In this document: in pieces, positions 44,943 through 64,000 of the stretch
Layout of the letters: the number at the start of each line of letters is the position of its first letter
Position numbering within the stretch: position 1 is the stretch's first letter
Program-made: the position numbers and the translations under genes
The notes under the pieces: generated by a model
The model's input: the letters and a program-made list of their open reading frames with translations, nothing else
Database searches by the model: none
What the model was told of the DNA's origin: nothing
DNA from: Paramoeba atlantica
Lineage: Eukaryota; Discosea
Direction of reading: 5' to 3'
Assembly: GCA_977017575.1 (NCBI GenBank)
Contig: CDRNVI010000173.1
Span: 54,732 to 118,731, forward strand
Length of the DNA: 64,000 bases

Positions 44943-46290
44943 TTATTCAACAGTAATTTCACCAATTTTCGTTATAACATTGGTGCTTGTTTGAAGTGAA
45001 GCCATATTGTATGTGATGTTGTAGTAAGTCCCATCCTCATGAACAGCTGTTTTGTAGTTGAGGAGAGGAAATTTTTCTCAAAAAGAGGAAAAAGAGGGAA
45101 AAAAAAGAAACTCAAACCAATCATTGAATTCTTTCGACCAAAAGTGCAATATTTTCGGCCAGGTGGAATTTTATGTTTGAGAACACTCCTCTCCGAGCTG
45201 ACATAAGACATCAAATAAGCAGGAAAATATGCCCCCACGTTTTGATCCCTAGAATTAAGAAGAAAAATATTGTTTTTTCAGTGTTCAAAAAAAAAGAACC
45301 AAATAAAAAACAAACGTTATTGGGTCCTGCACTTGAAAAAAATGAATTGTCTCTGAACCACTTGAAACAAGCAATAAATTCGAGTCATCACTGAATTTTA
45401 GACAGGAAATTTCAGCTGAGGTGGTTCCTCTTTGAAATTCTTTCAACTTCTTGCCCGTAGCAATTTCAAAAATTTGAATGACTCTTCCCCAATCATCTGT
45501 TGTTGCCAGAAGAGTCCCTTCTTTATTCATGGTGACGCATGCAAGTTTGCTTGTGTTGGTCGCAATATCAATAGGGACTTTATCAGAACAATCAATATGA
45601 GTTGTACCTTTTTGAGAAGATATCTGATGAATCAAAGAGAGGTGCCAAAAAAAAACATGATGCAAAAAAACAAATAGAAGGAAAAATACCCAGAACAGTT
45701 CCAGGGCAAGCAAAGATTGTCCGATTTTCTGTTGGCAATAACGAAAGTATTCCTGTTGGGTTTGGCGCGGTGTCAGCGCAATGGGTCAAGTGAAACTCTG
45801 GAAAACTGTAGACATACACTTTTGTTTCAACAGCAACCACCACTCTATTCATCAAATCAATTCATTTCCCATCAAAGAATGGTTCTATTCTCAAATTTTT
45901 TCGAACAAAAAAAAAACAAACCGATCCCTTTTTAACCGAACAGCTTTCACTTCTGTGTGGAGATCAAGTTCCGCGAAACAAGAGTTTGTAAAATCATCCC
46001 AGAACATGACCTTATGAGGGGGAAACTTTGGAGTTTGCCCACCACCAACAAGGGCAAGAACATTTGTTTTGTAGAACATTTCAACGATCCCAATCCCCCC
46101 ATTCAGATCTGCCAAGAATATATTTTAATCCCCCTCTCTCGAATCAAAAGAGTTGGATGAAAAAACAAAACCACAAACCTCTTTGAAACCGTTCCTTTAA
46201 CGGATCACAATTGTAAACAATGAAACCCGTCTCAGTCCCACAAGCAAAACACTCATCACTTTGATTGAACCCAACATACAGGAGCGACAT
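44943..46290 (-). CDS. WIPI4/WDR45-like autophagy beta-propeller (PROPPIN)
   Basis: Seven-bladed WD propeller that in other eukaryotes binds PI3P and recruits ATG2 during autophagosome growth. Exon 1: [35 protein letters not shown]. Exon 2: [34 protein letters not shown]. Exon 3: [19 protein letters not shown]. Exon 4: [20 protein letters not shown], then [20 protein letters not shown] and ETIHFFQV. Exons 5 and 6: [16 protein letters not shown] and a short end (GEITVE, TAA at 44943-44945). Layout and the LVGGG..PKF..HKV.FWDD segment match WDR45. The lipid-binding L/FRRG motif reads FQRG here. An upstream in-frame ATG at 46302 (MEERMSLL) is an alternative start. Confidence 0.87.
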
Positions 46291-46397
46291 CCTTTCTTCC
46301 ATTCTTTTTTTCTTCTCTCTCTCTCTTTCTCTCTTTCTCTCTTTCTCTTCTCTTTCACAAAAGCCCAAAACAACACAAAACAAATAACCGAAAGCCA

Positions 46398-46413
46398 AAT
46401 TAGCGCCCTAAAA
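46398..46413. promoter_or_regulatory. Palindromic upstream element before the WDR45-like gene
   Basis: Plus strand AATTAG-CGCC-CTAAAA fits TTTNAG-N4-CTAAAA except for one or two bases in the left arm. It lies about 100-120 bp upstream of the start codon, the same distance as in the ankyrin genes and PI3K. Confidence 0.5.
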
Positions 46414-46572
46414 AAATTATTTTTTCGGCAAACAGAGAACTTTCTTTTGCTGTGAACTTCCCATTTTTGAATTAAACTGTCTTTCTCTCTTTCTTGATCA
46501 TCTCAAGAAGTTCGAAGATCAAAGAAAAACTTCTCAACTTTTTCGGTGAGAAGAATAATTTATGGTATCACT

Positions 46573-47175
46573 TTACAATTCGTCGAAATTTTCATGGGGC
46601 AGATTCATTGCCGACTCAATTTCTCTTCGAAATTTTTCGACATTCTCAGACATTCGTAAACTTTCATCTGAAAAAAAAAGGAATCAAAAAGGGAGAAAGG
46701 AAACAAAAAGAAAAAAAAAGGAACCATATTTCATTTTGAGAAGAGACACCCCGTCTTTCACAAGACAGAGAAGAGGAATTGATTCTCCTCCGTATCGTTT
46801 CACAATATGTTGAAGTTCCTCTCTGATCGGGGGTTGAAATTAATTTTCAAGAGAAAGTTTTAAAATCGCAAATGAAGAAGACATAATTTTCTTATTTACC
46901 TGGTGATGTCAATCAGAGTGACTTCGATTTCAAAAATCGCTGAAAGATACTCATAAAAAGTTAGTCTTTCAGGAGAACTCAAGTCGCCAAAAATTAACAG
47001 ATGAAAATTTCCGTCCTATGCAAAAGAGTCAATTCTTTTTCTTTTTTTTTTAGAGATCGAAAAAAAAGAAAGACACCTCCAGGATGTCATGGACATTTGG
47101 TGGCCCAAGATCCAAAAAGAGATTCCACACACAAATAAGGAGACCAATAAAAAGAAAAAAAGCGATGAGTCTCAT
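46573..47175 (-). CDS. Small signal-anchored protein, possible thioredoxin-like fold
   Basis: Four exons, about 140 aa. Exon 1 (47175-47077) encodes MRLIAFFLFIGLLICVWNLF, a hydrophobic signal peptide or anchor, then LGPPNVHDILE. Exon 2: DGNFHLLIFGDLSSPERLTF and on to EVTLIDIT. Exon 3: REELQHIVKRYGGESIPLLC, LVKDGVSLLKMKYG. Exon 4: a helical end, EKFRREIESAMNLPHENFDEL, TAA at 46573-46575. The order strand-helix-strand, helix, then SIPLLCLVKDG (compare the cis-Pro region of thioredoxins) suggests a thioredoxin-like domain facing the secretory lumen, but there is no CxxC. Not recognised as a named protein. It is divergent from PI3K with a 275-bp shared spacer. Confidence 0.6.
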
Positions 47176-47352
47176 TTTCAAGGGGGATTCAAGGGTGGTT
47201 GCCGTTCTTTAGGGGAAGAGTGGGCAACCAACCAACCGAACAAGAAAAACAGAAAAAATCAGAACGGCGAAATTTTTCCAAAAATCATTTTCAACAAAAA
47301 TAAAACAAAATGAGCTCATTTCCCACAGAAAAAAAAATAAAAACAGAATTTG

Positions 47353-47368
47353 ATTTAGAAACCTAAAA
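47353..47368. promoter_or_regulatory. Palindromic upstream element before PI3K
   Basis: Reads ATTTAG-AAAC-CTAAAA, about 83-98 bp before the PI3K start codon, inside the 275-bp spacer shared with the divergent small membrane protein. It fits the form and distance of the elements before A2-A5, T7 and the WDR45-like gene. Confidence 0.5.
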
Positions 47369-47450
47369 TAAGCTTCTTTCTTTTTTTTGTTTTGCTTTTT
47401 TGGTTTGGGAAACAAACAACCCCTCCTCTTTGCTCTTTGGTCCAAAAAGA

Positions 47451-56642
<9,192 letters not shown>

Positions 56643-57344
56643 AATGAAACTCTCTCTTCTTCAAAGAGTAAAATTGTGTAAAATGAATCAATTTTCCAAA
56701 AAGACAATCAATCACTTTTTCAAAATCAAAAAAATGATTTCTTTTTCAGAATGAAATTTTGGCCACTTTTTTAAAATTAGGTCGAAAAAATTCCTTGTTT
56801 TTTTCCTTCCAAAATGGGAGGTGGTTTTTCGTCTTCCATGAACGTGACAGTCCCTGAAAGAAAGTCAGAGAGAAAAAAGCTGAGGTTGATCGAGATAAAA
56901 AAACCAAAACCTTGAGAAGAGAAGAGAATTCTCAACTTCTCAAATGGGATAGGAAAGATTGGTTGAAACCACTTCTTTTAATTCAAGGATTGTTGTTGGT
57001 TCAACTTCAATTTGAAGAATTTTACAAGAACCAACACTTCTGAGTTGCAACAAAACAAAAATAACAAAAAAATAACGGAAAAAAGGCCAAAAATTCGAAA
57101 AGGGGTACTACAAAATAAAAACGCACTTTAATCAATAAAAAAAAGGTGGTTTTGGATTTTTTTGATTTAACGCCCCCGTTTTTGGCTGTTCGAAAAATAA
57201 AAACCTAATTTTTTTTTTGTTTTTCTGTTGAACTGGTTTCGGAGAAAGAGAAAAAGAAAAGAGAAATCTGGATGACAAACGACAAGAAAAGAGAGAAAGG
57301 GAAAAAATAGAAAAGAGAAGATAAAGAAAAAGAGAAAGAAAAAG
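56643..57344. other. Intergenic spacer between PI3K and the kinase gene
   Basis: A 702-bp spacer between two plus-strand genes. No open frame with family resemblance, no RNA gene and no clear copy of the palindromic element are visible. The last 100 bases form a purine-rich leader before the ATG at 57345. Confidence 0.5.
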
Positions 57345-60300
57345 ATGGAAAATCAGCTCAAAAATGGGGCTGTTCTGAAAGGAAAATGGAAAATTGTTCC
57401 CAGAAGACACTGCTGTGGTTTTTCTTTTCTTTTTTTTGCTTTGGTGGTTTCTTTTTTTCTCAGTTTTTTCTCAGTTTTTTCTTTTCTCAGCGACATTTGA
57501 TGGCATTTGGTATGGGAGAGATATTTTTACTGGTTTTTCTTTTTTTCTTTCTTCTTTCTTTCTTTTTTTCTTTGAATCCTTTGTCCCACTTTCTTTCCTC
57601 TGAAAAATGAGATTGAATAGGAGATCCTGTTGCCATAAAAGTGGAACCCGTTGTTTCAGAAAGACAACTTCTCAAAGTTGAAGTTGCGCTTCTCAGAAAA
57701 GTCCAAAGTTTGTCTGTTTCCTTTTATTAATTGTGTTTTTGTTTTGTTTTTTTCTCTTTTCTTTTTCTTCGTTTTCCTCTCTATCTCTTTCTTTCAAAAA
57801 TGAAAAACAAAGAAACAAAATATCTAGCATGTCCTTGGGTGGTTCCCTATCTTGGTTGTGGTCGCCACGGAGAGCATAACTTTCTTGTCATGAAAAGACT
57901 TGGAACAAACATTTCAGAATTGAGACGAATCCAATCAGGGCGATTCTCTATGACAACAACTTTAAAATTGGGAATCCAAATGATCAAAGGAATAGAAGGG
58001 ATTCATGATTTGGGAATGATTCATCGAGATATAAAACCTTCCAATTTTGCAATGGGGTTGGAAGAAACTCCCAAAAGACAGACTTGTTTTTTGCTTGATT
58101 TTGGGATTGGGAGAGTACATTTGCTTCCGAATGGTGCGCCAAGACCTCCTCGCGAGGAGGGTAATGGGTTTCGGGGGACCGCTCGTTATGCTTCGATTCA
58201 TTCACACCTCAACCAGGATCTTGGAAGGTTTTTTTTTAGTTATTGTTTTAATATCTTTTTTGAAGAATCTTTATCTTTTGAAGAATCACCTCTCACCTCC
58301 TCATATCTTCTGACAGACGAGACGATCTCTGGTCCCTCTTCTATTTATTGGTTGAAGCGGCATTAGGGGAACTCCCATGGAGAAAGCTCCGCAACAAAGA
58401 CCAAATTGGAGAAATGAAAGTAAATTGGAATAATGATGATTTGGTCGCAGGATTACCAGAAGAATTTCTTCTTTTTATGAGATATTTATCATCATTGGAA
58501 TACCAATCAAGGCCGGATTATACTTACTTGATTAATATGTTTGAGAATTTGTATATGCGATTAGGGGGAGATGAGACGACCCCTTATGATTGGGAGGAGA
58601 AAGCGGATCTTCCACTTCCTGTTGTGGAAGCTCGACCAATTCCTTCTTTGGTGGATTTTTCGTTTGTTAAGGTTAAAAAGTTTTTTCATTTCTTTTTCTT
58701 TTTGTATGTTATTTCTTTTTTCAACCACCACAACAATAATGAGAAAAAGAACAGCTGATGGCAAATTTTGAGACTCTTATTGAGAGTGCTGATCAATCAC
58801 TTTTGTTGAGGATTCCTTCTGAAATCAAAAAGAGAATGATTGAATTTCTTTTACGGTTCTTGTTTGCTCAAAGGGGCTCTGCAAGAAAGAAAGAGAAAGA
58901 GAAAGAGAAAGAAGAAGAAGAAGAGTTGAGAGAAGAGAGAAAGAAGAGTGGGGAAGAGAGATCTTCAAATTTGTTCATTCTTTATTATTTATTTATTTCC
59001 AATTAGATCAAAAGAAGGAAAATTTCCCCATAAAGAGAAATTGTTAAACAATCAGATGAAAGAATTGAACCTTGTTCAGTCTCAAATGAGTGTGGAGGAG
59101 TTGGGTTCTATTGCTCAAATTTTCACTGATCTTCGATCTCTTAAACTTGGTTTTTTTTTTTTTGTGATTTTTGAGATTTTGATAGTTCGATTTTTTCATA
59201 TTTTTTCTCCAAGGACAATGCACAGATGAAGTGGTAGTCAAATTTGTCGAAAAAAATCGACATTTAGAAGAAATTGTTCTCAACTCAAGTCGAATAACAA
59301 ACCAATGTCTCAAATCATTTTCAAATTGTCCAAAATTGAGATCCATTGAAATTATCAATAATAAGAAAATTGGGGATAAAGGGGTTGAGGTGGTTTTAAA
59401 GACCTGTGAAAATCTTGCTGAGGTTTCTTTCAAGAATTGTAAAAAGATTCAGGTTTTATTTTTTTAAAATTTGTTTCTTTATGAATCATTCTTATTTTAA
59501 TCTTAATTTTTTCCGAAAGGGGGGAGGATTTAAGCTTTCTGTGGAAGAAAAGAGCTCTTTGTCCAAAATTGATGTCTCTAATTGTCCTTTGGAGAGAGGG
59601 TTTGTTGTTGTTTTTTTTAATGGTTTTGCATCCATTCATTATTCTTCTCTTTCTGTTTTCTTCTTTCTCTCTCTTCCAGAGGTTTCAAACAATTGTTGAA
59701 GATTTCGAAGAATTTGGAAGTGTTAATTTTACGTCCTCTTATTTTGGAAAGAAAAATTGCTGAAAAAGGGTTGCCTTCTTTGATTCAAAGGTTTCTCGTT
59801 TTGTTTTTGTTCTTATTTTGTTGCTTTTTTTGTTGGTCAAATTTGCCATCCCCGTGGTTATTTTCTCTTTCTCTCTTTCTTTTCAAACCATTTTTAACTT
59901 TCTTTTTCAATCTGAATGTTAGATGTCAAACAATAAAGAGATTAGAACTTTCTGCAGAGTTGTCACAGGATCAATTGAGCAAAGTTCTGGTGAATATTTC
60001 ACAAAACTGCAAACAGTTGGAGGTTCTTCATATTGGAGCTCAAGTGTTAGTTGGTTTGTTTATTTTTTATTTGATCTTTTCTTTTTGTCTTTCTTTTCTT
60101 ATCCAAATTTTCAACTCAAAGGATGACTTTACAGAACAGATGGTTGATCTTCTGGTCCATTGCAAATATCTCAAAGAAATTTCAGTTTCACAAGAAAATG
60201 ATACTGGTATTCTCTTCTCTTTTCTTTTTTTTTCTTTTTTTTCCTTTAAATATGAACAGTCAAAAAATCAAATTTAATTAAATGAAAAAAACAGGACTTG

Positions 60301-61174
60301 TCGCCACAACACTCCTCAGACAACTAATCAATTGCTCTTCAATAAAAAGAGTACACATCAAATTTGGAGAGCCATTATATAAACTATCTTCTCTTTCCAA
60401 TTCTAATTTGAAGACTTTTCTTCATTCTCATGAATGGCTGAGTGAGTTGTCTTTGGTTGGATGGTTTGCTTTTTTTCAATATTTTTCTGATTGATGATTA
60501 TTTTTAAATTCCTTGAATGATTCCTTTTCATCCATTTTCTTCTTCCCTTTACTCCTCAAAATAGCCAAATTTTGGGACAAGAGTGTTGGCCGGACAAATG
60601 TTTTTTTCGAGTCCTGAAAAAATTAGATTTGTCAGATTGCATCCAACTTGAGGATGATATGATTTCTTGCGTGACGAAATCGACTCCTTTTTTGACAACT
60701 TTGAAGATTAACTGTTTGAATGGGCTTCATTGTGCCAGGTTATTTCGTTTCTTTTGACTTCTTCTTTCAAAAAATTCAAGTTTTGTTCTCTCTTGTTCTC
60801 TTCCCCTCTTTTCTTCTCTCTCCCTACAGTTTGGATTCAATAGCGCTACATTGTCCCCTGTTACGGGAATGTGAAATGAAGGGTTGTGTTTGTTTTCTGG
60901 ATGAAGATTTACTCTCTTTTCTGCAGCATCTCCCTCTTGTGTTTTTGCTGGGTTTGTTTCTTTGTCTCTTTTTCATCTCTCTCCCCCTTTTTCTTGAACG
61001 CTTTTCAAAATGTCTTTTTAACTTGAAGCAACAGTGACGCGGTACACAAAGAGAGACATAGTTGACAAAGAAATCAATTTTTCAAATGCAGAGGAAATAT
61101 TTAGGCATTACCCAAATGACCAAGATTTGATCCAATTGAGGATGCTTGATTTTCAAAAATCAATGGCTTGTTGA
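57345..61174 (+). CDS. TTBK/CK1-like kinase apparently fused to an F-box/LRR protein
   Basis: Kinase part: MENQLKNGAVLKGKWKIVP, VAIKVEP (catalytic Lys), MIHRDIKPSNFAM, CFLLDFGIGRV, FRGTARYASIHSHLNQDLGR and DDLWSLFYLLVEA, the tau-tubulin-kinase branch of the CK1 group. The glycine-rich loop is replaced by RRHCCATFDGIW. After FSFVK (58672), a typical intron (GTTAAAAAG to GAACAG) leads into LMANFETLIESADQSLLLRI and PSEIKKRMIEFLL (F-box-like), then leucine-rich repeats (LVQSQMSVEELGSIAQIF, LRSIEIINNKKIGDKGVEVV, LKKLDLSDCIQLEDDMIS) ending QKSMAC. The alternative is two genes: the kinase ending at TGA 58756-58758 and the LRR gene starting at the overlapping ATG 58758. No promoter space exists between them, so I prefer one gene. 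Confidence 0.72.
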
Positions 61175-61501
61175 AGTTGAAATTTTTTTTGGTGAAACCG
61201 TATGAACAAAAAAGAAATCCTTTCACAAAAAAAGCTTCATTGGTGGTTGTGCTCGAGCCAACTTGTTGCTTTTCTTTTTGAAAAAGTGGAGAGAGGAAAT
61301 CAAACCACTTTTATCTAAATATAGATAAATTGTTTTTTTGTTTTGTCTGTTTTCTCTCTTCCCTTTTTTCTTTCTGTTTTGTTCTTCTCTTTTTCTACTT
61401 TTCTATTTGTCCTTTTTTGTGTCAAACCCACCTTCTTTTTTTGCCTGTTTTTCTCTTTTCTTCAACACCTTTTCTCTTTTTTTTCCGCATAAAAGAAGAA
61501 G
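61175..61501. promoter_or_regulatory. Spacer with perfect-arm palindrome before the small ankyrin gene
   Basis: Contains TTTATCTA-AATA-TAGATAAA at 61310-61329, two perfect 8-bp arms around a 4-base spacer, about 175-190 bp before the ATG. Arm and spacer sizes resemble the TTTNAG-N4-CTAAAA elements but the arm sequence differs. No gene. Confidence 0.45.
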
Positions 61502-62946
61502 ATGGACGAAGCTGCTGTCAAAAAAGAACTGGATCAAGAAAAGGTTTCAAAAAATTGTTTTCTTCTCCTTTTCCTTCTCTTTCTTTCTCTTTTCTCTTTT
61601 GTCCTTTTTTGTGGCACACCCACCTTCTTTTTTTTTGCCTGTTTTTCTTTTTCTCTCTTTCTTCAATACCTTTCTAGAAGATAAAACAGAAGAAATTTCG
61701 TGAGAAACTTTTTGATGCTGTTGTGAAAGGGGATGAAGAACTTCTCAAAGTTGTTCTTCAAACAAAAGCTCACAAATATGATATTAATCTCGGAATCGCG
61801 GTTTCAAAAAAATTCTTTTCCTCTCTCTCTCTCTCTTTTCCTCTCCTTTGATTTAAAAAAACTCTTTTGTTAAGGGTGGAAACACTGCTCTTCACCTCGC
61901 TGCTTGGAAAGGTTATGAAGAGATTGTGAAAATTCTTGTTGAACATGGAATCAATGTTCATCTTCACGAGAAAGTTTTGATTTTCTTTTTTTTTTATTAT
62001 TATTATGATTTTTGTTTGGTTTTTTCTCATTTTATTTTGTTGTTGTTCATTCTTGGTTGTTCATTGTTGTTTTGGTGGTTGGGTTATGGTTCTTTTCACA
62101 ACCAACTTCTTTTTGTGATCCATTTATTTTGTTTTGTTCTTTTTTTTTAACAATTTCTTTTTGTTAAAGTATGGCTGGACTGCTCTTCACAAAGCTGCTT
62201 GGAAAGGTTATGAACAAATTGTGAAAATTCTTCTCGAACATGGAGCCAATGTTGATCTCCAAACTAAAGTTTTTATTTTCTTTTTCTTTGTTTTTTTGAC
62301 AAATATATATTATTGTTGAGTTATTTTGATGTAGATGGAGAGGGAGAGGTGGTTTGTGTTCTGTTTCTTTTTTTAAAAAACCTTCTGTTTTTGTTAAGTT
62401 GGGAGAGGCCGCTCTTCATTATGCTGCTTGGAATGGTTTTGAAGAAATTGTGAATATTCTTCTCGAACATGGAGCCAATGTTGATCTTCAAGACAAAGTT
62501 TTGATTTTTTTCTTTCTGTTTTTTTTTTTTTTTGATTTTGATATTTTGATATTCTTTATTTTTTCTTATTTTATTTATTGTGGTTAATTCCATGTTGCAA
62601 ATGTTTGTTTTTATTATTTTTTGTTTTTTAAAACTTCTTTTTGTTTCGGATTTTGTTATCTTTGGGAGGAGAGGGAGTTGGGGGGAGTGGTTCTTTTTTT
62701 TGAACTTTTTTTTTGTTTAGAATGGTCAAACAGCGGTTGAGGTTGCCAAAGATCAGAAAATTATTGAATTGATCAACACATTTCCAGAAAGGGTTCCATT
62801 TCTTTTTTCTCCAAATTTTGTTTCATTTTTTTTTTGTTTGGTGGATGAAGAAACTGAAAAAGAAAAGAAAGTTTCTCATTTTTTTTGTTTTCTCTTTTTT
62901 TGGTTTTGTGTAGGGTAAAAATATCAAACCAGCTCAAAGAAAATGA
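61502..62946 (+). CDS. Small ankyrin-repeat protein
   Basis: Seven exons, about 200 aa. Exon 1 is MDEAAVKKELDQEK; exon 2 is helical (KIKQKKFREKLFDAVVKGDE). Three ankyrin exons follow, each one repeat, phase 0: GNTALHLAAWKGYEEIVKIL, GWTALHKAAWKGYEQIVKIL, GEAALHYAAWNGFEEIVNIL. Then a partial repeat (GQTAVEVAKDQKIIELI) and the end GKNIKPAQRK, TGA at 62944-62946. Repeats are canonical and closer to consensus than those of the A1-A5 family, which they do not specifically resemble. Probably a protein-binding module; no catalytic part. Spacing and repeated TTTTGTTAAG-type acceptors suggest local exon duplication. Confidence 0.8.
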
Positions 62947-63088
62947 GTTGAGTTTTTCATTCTTCGCAATTCAAGAAAAGCAAATAAATATTTTTTAATT
63001 TAAAACATTGTACAACATTTTCAGTATAAAATAAACAAAACAATCCAAAAAGAGAGAATCATGGTCATGGCAAATTGTGTTAAAAATG

Positions 63089-64000
63089 TCATTTCCAATC
63101 TTTTTCTCCCTCTTTTTCGCTTCTTTTTCGCTCCTTTGTTTTGAAAATAGAGAGAGATCTTTCTTGACAAATTGACTGGGGATGGAGAAATAAGTAATAA
63201 GTAAAAGAGAGAAAAGAAGAGAAAAGAGGAAAGAAGAGAAATAAAAGAAAAGAAAAGAGAAAGGAAAAGAACCTGAGAGACTGAACGAGCTTGAATAAAT
63301 TTCGACAACATATCTTTATCCTTTTTAACTGTACGATAGTCAAAATGTTGATATTGGAGAAAAGATTTAATTGTATCTCCAATTTTCTGTGAAAAAATCA
63401 TTATTGTTAAATTTACTTTTTTTCAATTTTTTTGAAATCAATTTTCTTATTTTTGAATTAATTGTTTGATATTTTTATCAAGAGGATCACAGCAAGTTAA
63501 GAAAGGAGAAGATTTTCTTTTTTTTTTTTCAAACAAACCAGGAGGTAGGAGACGTCAACAATTTGCTTTGATTTTCTTTGATTCTCATCATACAATAACC
63601 TCAATTCGTTCAACTATTTTTGAAATAATTAAATGAAATCAAAAAATAATTAAATTAAAAGAAAACAAATAATAAAACCTTTGGAGCAAACCAAGGGAGA
63701 ATGGGTGGTTTTTCAGATTCCAACATCTTTTGATATTTTTCAACCCCAAATTTTGATGAAAACATTGCCCAAAAGATATGAAATCTCTTGTTGTACTGGA
63801 AAAGAGAAAGAAGGAGAGAGAGAGGAATGAGAAAGAGAAAGGAAAGGCGAATAAGAACAAAATTGAGCAAAAAAGAATAAAAAAGAGAAAAAAGAGAGGA
63901 GGGAGAGGAAAGAGTGAAAGAGGAAAGAGAAAGAAAGAGAAAGAAACAAAACTGAAGAACTCAAAGATTGCCATAATGGTTTCAAACGACGAATTGAAGA
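63089..64000 (-). CDS. Unrecognised protein, 3' part of a multi-exon gene
   Basis: Minus strand, entering from the right edge. Exons in order: SSIRRLKPLWQSLSSS (near 64000-63952), YNKRFHIFWAMFSSKFGVEK and QKMLESEKPPILPWFAPK (63799-63680), LNELRLLYDENQRKSKQIVD (near 63620-63540), KIGDTIKSFLQYQHFDYRTV and KDKDMLSKFIQARSVSQ (63388-63272), then a basic end SICQERSLSIFKTKERKRSE, stop TGA at 63091-63089. Introns have GT-AG ends and phases that fit. The aromatic and helical content suggests an alpha-helical cytosolic protein. I do not recognise the family. Confidence 0.55.

Noticed and set aside
58758-61174. F-box/LRR part as a separate gene starting at ATG 58758
   Set aside because: Kept as an alternative only: the start overlaps the kinase frame and there is no upstream spacer, while a normal intron joins the two parts.
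63021-63401. Alternative end of the right-edge gene with a hydrophobic tail (FLTQFAMTMILSFWIVLF)
   Set aside because: It needs reading through the donor after SVSQ and leaving the phase-0 frame. The spliced reading ends at 63089 with consistent phase, though a tail-anchored form cannot be fully excluded.

Overview
This is nuclear DNA from an intron-dense, AT-rich single-celled eukaryote that has mitochondria. Exons are purine-rich and introns pyrimidine-rich on the same strand, introns are short (about 60-170 nt) with GT-AG ends, and the standard stop codons are used. Conserved genes (mitochondrial intermediate peptidase, WDR45/WIPI4, class I PI3-kinase, a tau-tubulin-kinase-like kinase) rule out bacteria, archaea and organelles, but I cannot name the lineage from the sequence.

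Region 1 (1-18 kb) is a cluster of seven closely related RING / double B-box / coiled-coil / NHL-repeat genes (TRIM-NHL type), in alternating orientation and in all states: a cut-off 3' end at the window edge, one copy missing its RING exon (T1), one with a damaged 5' end (T2), one pseudogene (T3) and three intact copies (T4, T5, T6). An eighth copy (T7) lies at 38-40 kb. Intact copies carry an N-terminal basic motif and a candidate SUMO-interacting motif ahead of the RING. The paralogs are nearly identical except at a few positions per NHL blade.

Region 2 (18.8-37.7 kb) is a head-to-tail array of five ankyrin genes (A1-A5), with about one ankyrin repeat per phase-0 exon and a Glu-rich tail that carries a KKRK-type nuclear signal. 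A1+A2 and A4+A5 are copies of one two-gene block. A1 and A4 have an exon pair present three times. A4 has lost its nuclear signal through a stop, A5 is frameshifted, and A3 has a nearly collapsed first intron. The array sits inside the TRIM cluster, and upstream regions look swapped at its edges: A1 has a TRIM-type 5' flank and T7 has an ankyrin-type 5' flank.

Region 3 (40.5-64 kb) holds ordinary single-copy genes: mitochondrial intermediate peptidase (-), a ubiquitin-like protein (-), WDR45/WIPI4 (-), a small membrane-anchored thioredoxin-like protein (-), a 36-exon class I PI3K catalytic subunit (+) with a tRNA-like relic in one intron, a kinase that appears fused to an F-box/LRR protein (+), a small ankyrin protein (+), and the 3' part of an unrecognised gene (-).

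A short palindromic element of the form TTTNAG-N4-CTAAAA lies about 75-130 bp upstream of the start codon of many of these unrelated genes and is a good candidate for a core promoter element. The TRIM and ankyrin families together look like a birth-and-death gene cluster of candidate nuclear recognition proteins. What they recognise is not visible here.
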